Source: Rusavskia elegans (Eukaryota > Ascomycota > Lecanoromycetes > Teloschistales > Teloschistaceae). From it: a DNA stretch of 64,000 nt. The stretch spans positions 310,001 to 374,000 of the forward strand of contig SAUG01000058.1 of the NCBI GenBank assembly GCA_011316305.1, in the 5' to 3' direction. Both the position numbers and the translations under genes were made by a program. The notes below the pieces were generated by a model. It was not told the origin of the DNA and did not search any database. It saw nothing but the letters and a program-made list of their open reading frames with translations. This document shows, piece after piece, positions 60,601 to 64,000 of the stretch; positions within the stretch are counted from its first letter, which is position 1; every line of letters starts with the position of its first letter.

Positions 60601-62271
60601 GCGCCTCTAGTAGATTTCTTGTAATAAAAAAGCTAATATTTCTAGAAAGACTAAAAAGTCTACTAAATTATAGAATACTAATATTTATATCTAGAAAAAC
60701 CGGTACTAAATATTAATTAGTATACTATTTTCTCTAATACTAGTTATAATCTGAATAGAAACGAATTTTCTATTTATTAATAACTAGAATTATTAGAAGA
60801 TATTTCCCGGAATTACTAGAAATAGTTTTTTTCTATAATTTAAATTTCGAATTTATAATTATTTATTAATTAAAAGAATATACTAATAGTAGTCTTTTTT
60901 ATTAGTTTAGAAATAAAGGTAATATAAAAAGAAATAATATATTCTATTTATATCTATATAATAATTTACTAAATTATTAAATATTAGTTATTTCAGCGAT
61001 TTTTATAGTTTAAAATCTAGTTTAACTATATTCGCGAGGTTTATATTTTTAATAGTATATTCTTTTTATTTAAAATATATATTCCTTTTTCTATCGGTAG
61101 TTTAAAGTAAATAATTAAAATATTAATCTATATATCGAGGTTTTTCATTAGATATTCCTTTTCTATATCCGAAAGTTTATTATAATACTATTATAGAGTT
61201 TTATTATAAAAATATATCTATAGATTTTCTTTAATTTTACTATTTAATTTAGTAATATTTTTAACTTATTTAATAATAGTATAGACATTATAGAGTTATA
61301 TATTTTAATCTATATATTTAATATAAAGTCCGGTTTCGGCGGATTTACTATTATAAAAAAGGTAGAAATAGCTAATATTTTTTATAATAAATTTCTCGTA
61401 TTTATCGACTTTAGTAAAAAATATAGAAAGTTTAGATAATAATAAAAGTATTTTTTTTTCCATTAGTTTTATTAGCGAAGTTCTATAAACTCTATTTAAA
61501 TTATAATATTCTATTTTTCTAACTTTTTAAGAAATTATATTATTATAAAATTAGAATTATTGTCTCGCGGTATATTTAATTTCCGGTTTATATCTATTTT
61601 AGATAAAATAAAAAGGTCCGCTAAAACTTTATCGACTATATTTTTTTTAAAAGAAATTTAATAATTTATAAAAGTTTATAAATATATAGAATTATTCTAG
61701 AACTTTATTATATTTTTTTTTAAATATTTAATTGTAGCTCGCGCTATAGCCCTGCTATCTAATTATTTATCGGGCTATCTAGATAATCGGGATAGCCGGA
61801 AAGATAATTTTATTTTAATATCTATAATATTAATTACTTCGGTTCTAGAAAATTTAAAGTCGCTATAATTATTATATACGAAATTTAATAAATCTAGTAT
61901 ATCCTAGTATTTATTAATAGTATATCTAGAGCCGGTTTTATCTATAAACTCGATAAACTAGTACCCGAAAAAGATAGTACTATTATCGAGAAATAGAAAT
62001 AGTTTATCTATCGCTATCGTAGTTAATTAGAATCTAATTAATACGTCGATTTATTCCTATTATACCTAAATATATAAGATATAATTAGTAAAAAACGGTA
62101 GTAATTTAGTAGAAACTACTAATAAAGTGTATTTAATTAAAATAATTAGTATTTCCGGATATATAAATAAAATTACTAGTATTATTAGTATTTATAAACA
62201 GAAATTAGTATTTATAAACGCTATATATATATTATATAGTATCTATAAATAAACTTTTTATTACTACTAAT

Positions 62272-62512
62272 TTTTATAGATCGATTTAAAATATAAATAA
62301 TAGCTTAAGATTTCTATATAGATAGAAAGTTTATCTATAAATAAACGAATAAAGCTAAACGCTAGACCTAATTAGATAACGAATCCTATAGAACTAATAA
62401 ACCGCGGTTAACGGGATTTAGTCAGCGTATTAGTCAGCCGATACTATCGGCCAGTACTTCTATATCCACTGAGTTTTATATAAATTCCAAGTAATTCAAA
62501 TAGTTTATAACA
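62272..62512 (-). repeat. 5' LTR of the outer element
   Basis: 241 bp, least mutated of the four LTRs: in element orientation it still begins TGTTATAAAC and keeps several CpA/TpG steps. Confidence 0.88.
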
Positions 62513-62517
62513 GCTGC
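62513..62517. repeat. Target-site duplication GCTGC (right) of the outer LTR element
   Basis: Matches 46643-46647 exactly. Confidence 0.85.
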
Positions 62518-63090
62518 GACGAATAAAAGAAACAAAAAACTAATAATAAAATAAAATAAAATACGGTATAGTAAATAGTATATTAATATTTTATTATAAT
62601 AATTAATTTTTAAATAATAGAAAATTAAAAGTAAAATAAATTTATTTATATAATCGTCGGCTATACTATAGTTAGAAAACTAGAATTTCAAACGAGTTTA
62701 TATAAATCTATAAACTTCTAGCGTATTCTATTACTTTAATATATAGAATCTTTAAATAATTTTATAGTTACTAATTATATTATTTTATTATTTTAATTAA
62801 TATACTATATACTATACTTAAATTAATACTACTATCTATAAAATTTAAATTAATTATAAATTATAAACGCGATAAAAAATAATCTAATACCGAATTTAAA
62901 TTTTATAAAAGAAAATATATAGATTATATTATTATATATAAATATTTTAATAAATTTTAAAATATAAATTTCTAGAAAAACGTATATATAGAAAGGAAGA
63001 TTATATTAGAATAAAATATTAGAAATTAGAAAATAGACTATAAAGTCGAAAAAGAACTCTATATTAATATAATAATATAATATTTAAATA
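62518..63090. other. AT-rich sequence, no identifiable feature
   Basis: RIP-type sequence right of the outer element. No motif or repeat match recognised. Confidence 0.4.
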
Positions 63091-63190
63091 ATTTATTTTG
63101 ATTATAGTATCCGGTAAACCAATAATTTGATAAATAGATCAAATATTAGTATACTAATATTAAATATACGGTAATAGAATTTATATCTAG
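63091..63190. repeat. RIP-mutated relative of the left end of the 958-bp insertion
   Basis: Aligns over about 100 bp with 56672-56770. Differences are mostly C-to-T and G-to-A, for example CCAGTGGTTCGG there against CCAATAATTTGA here. Confidence 0.7.
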
Positions 63191-63597
63191 ATTGGCCGGT
63201 TCGGATCGAATTTCCGTCGAATTATTAGATATCCGATCCGATTTTAGTAATCTGACTCGGACCTAATATAGATTTTAGTAAATCGAATCCAGATCGGATC
63301 ATTTAATAATTCGATTCGGATCCGATTTAATTATATTATATATTTAATATACTATTAATTTAATACTTTAATAAAAATAATATAATTAAATAATATATTT
63401 AAATTTATAATAGACTTTTAAACTAGCGTAGTTCATTAATTAGTATTTTTAAATAAATTTATATAAGTGTTATATTAGCTTTATACTTTTATACTAGAAT
63501 TTAACGCTAAAATCTAGTTTTAGTAGATCGGATTAGATTATAATTTAAAATTCGAAACTCGGTTAGATCGGATTATATTTTAATCTAATTTAAACTG

Positions 63598-64000
63598 ACC
63601 GGTTCGAGTCGGATCTCCGTCGAACTATCGGATATCCGATCCGATTTTAATAATCTAATTTAGATTCGATCTACTAAACGGTTAGATCGGATTATAGATT
63701 TTAATTCGACTTTTAGATCGGATTATAGACTTTAATCTAAAAATCCGATCTAAAAATCCGATCCGACCCGATTTATAATTATATTCGATAATTAAATATA
63801 AAAATAATTATAGATAATATAAAATGATAATATATTCTATTTAATACTAATTTATATAATAATCATCTATAAATATTGACTTTTATACTTGTACTATATA
63901 AATAGTATTATCTTCTTTTAAATAATTTTATAGATATATATCTTTTTTCTATAGCTTTTAATCTTTTAAAGTTTCTTATTAACTAGCTATTATTATATTT
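63598..64000 (+). repeat. Dispersed direct repeat, copy 2 (cut by window end)
   Basis: Homologous to 45678-46030. A shorter related piece starts at about 63186 (GGCCGGTTCGGATCG...GATATCCGATCCG), giving a local duplication with about 410-bp spacing. Confidence 0.7.

Larger units (their letters stand above)
46889..62271 (-). pseudogene. gag-pol relic of the outer element (split by insertions)
   Basis: Degraded polyprotein region on the minus strand, in pieces 62271-57621, 56662-55897 and 48417-46889. Colinear with the inner element's internal region read on the plus strand. Multiple in-frame stops from RIP. Confidence 0.75.
46648..62512 (-). mobile_element. Outer Ty3/Gypsy chromovirus-type LTR retrotransposon (minus strand), interrupted by nested insertions
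   Basis: Bounded by 241-bp LTRs at 46648-46888 (3' LTR) and 62272-62512 (5' LTR) and by perfect 5-bp GCTGC duplications. Its polyprotein reads on the minus strand: the reverse-transcriptase YxDN-type motif lies at about 58322-58345 on that strand, and the chromodomain-equivalent part at about 47470-47540. Removing the 7,479-bp inner element and its 5-bp duplication leaves about 8.4 kb, of which about 0.95 kb is a further insertion at 56663-57620. That leaves about 7.4 kb, matching the inner copy. Full of stop codons; inactive. Confidence 0.88.
44701..64000. repeat. RIP-degraded AT-rich repeat block
   Basis: Almost no CpA or TpG, very frequent TpA, CpG retained: the signature of C-to-T change at CpA on both strands. 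No intact gene. It holds nested LTR elements, a 958-bp insertion and dispersed repeats (listed separately). It runs past the right edge. Confidence 0.95.

Noticed and set aside
44700..64000. Mitochondrial DNA or a centromere as the source of the AT-rich block
   Set aside because: Specific CpA/TpG loss with CpG retained and recognisable LTR elements point to RIP of transposons; no mitochondrial genes seen. A centromeric location cannot be excluded but nothing supports it directly.

Overview
This is nuclear DNA from a filamentous ascomycete (Pezizomycotina). Genes carry short introns of about 46-67 bp, they lie on both strands without operons, and the protein families are typical of filamentous fungi. 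A 19 kb AT-rich block at the right end shows the signature of repeat-induced point mutation (RIP): CpA and TpG are nearly absent, TpA is abundant, and CpG is kept. Dothideomycetes is the most likely class, but that is inference only.

Layout. 1-11.7 kb is mostly housekeeping: the 5' part of proteasome ATPase RPT5, a low-confidence hypothetical gene, a MATE-type transporter, TTI2 (PIKK chaperone) and the lipid phosphatase FIG4. 12.3-19.4 kb holds a compact candidate biosynthetic locus: an ATP-grasp ligase (-), divergent from a PLP-dependent beta-substituting enzyme fused to a rhodanese domain (+), then a POT/PTR2 peptide transporter (+). A SAM methyltransferase and a secreted S33 peptidase follow and may or may not belong. 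23.9-29.7 kb holds a ferric reductase and two small secreted proteins, one of them cysteine-rich and effector-like. 30.8-44.4 kb is a second housekeeping block: CCA tRNA nucleotidyltransferase, a U2B''/U1A-type RNA-binding protein, V-ATPase subunit D, splicing factor SYF1 and a GBF1/GEA-type Arf exchange factor. I rebuilt the exon chains by hand from splice signals and family conservation. Reading-frame phase closes exactly in every case except the first exon of SYF1.

From about 44.7 kb to the window end there is an abrupt change to a RIP-degraded, gene-free region. Inside it is a Ty3/Gypsy chromovirus-type LTR retrotransposon on the minus strand (46,648-62,512, with perfect 5-bp target duplications GCTGC). 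A second copy of the same family sits inside it in the opposite orientation (48,418-55,896). A further 958-bp insertion (56,663-57,620) is bounded by 14-bp direct repeats and is less mutated.

The most interesting items are (i) the ATP-grasp / PLP-rhodanese / peptide-transporter locus, which looks like a route to a small amide- or peptide-type amino-acid product plus its transporter, with a shared 16-bp upstream motif; (ii) the V-ATPase subunit D gene, cut into ten coding exons including exons of 6, 11, 10 and 7 nt; and (iii) the readable nested-insertion history of the RIP block.
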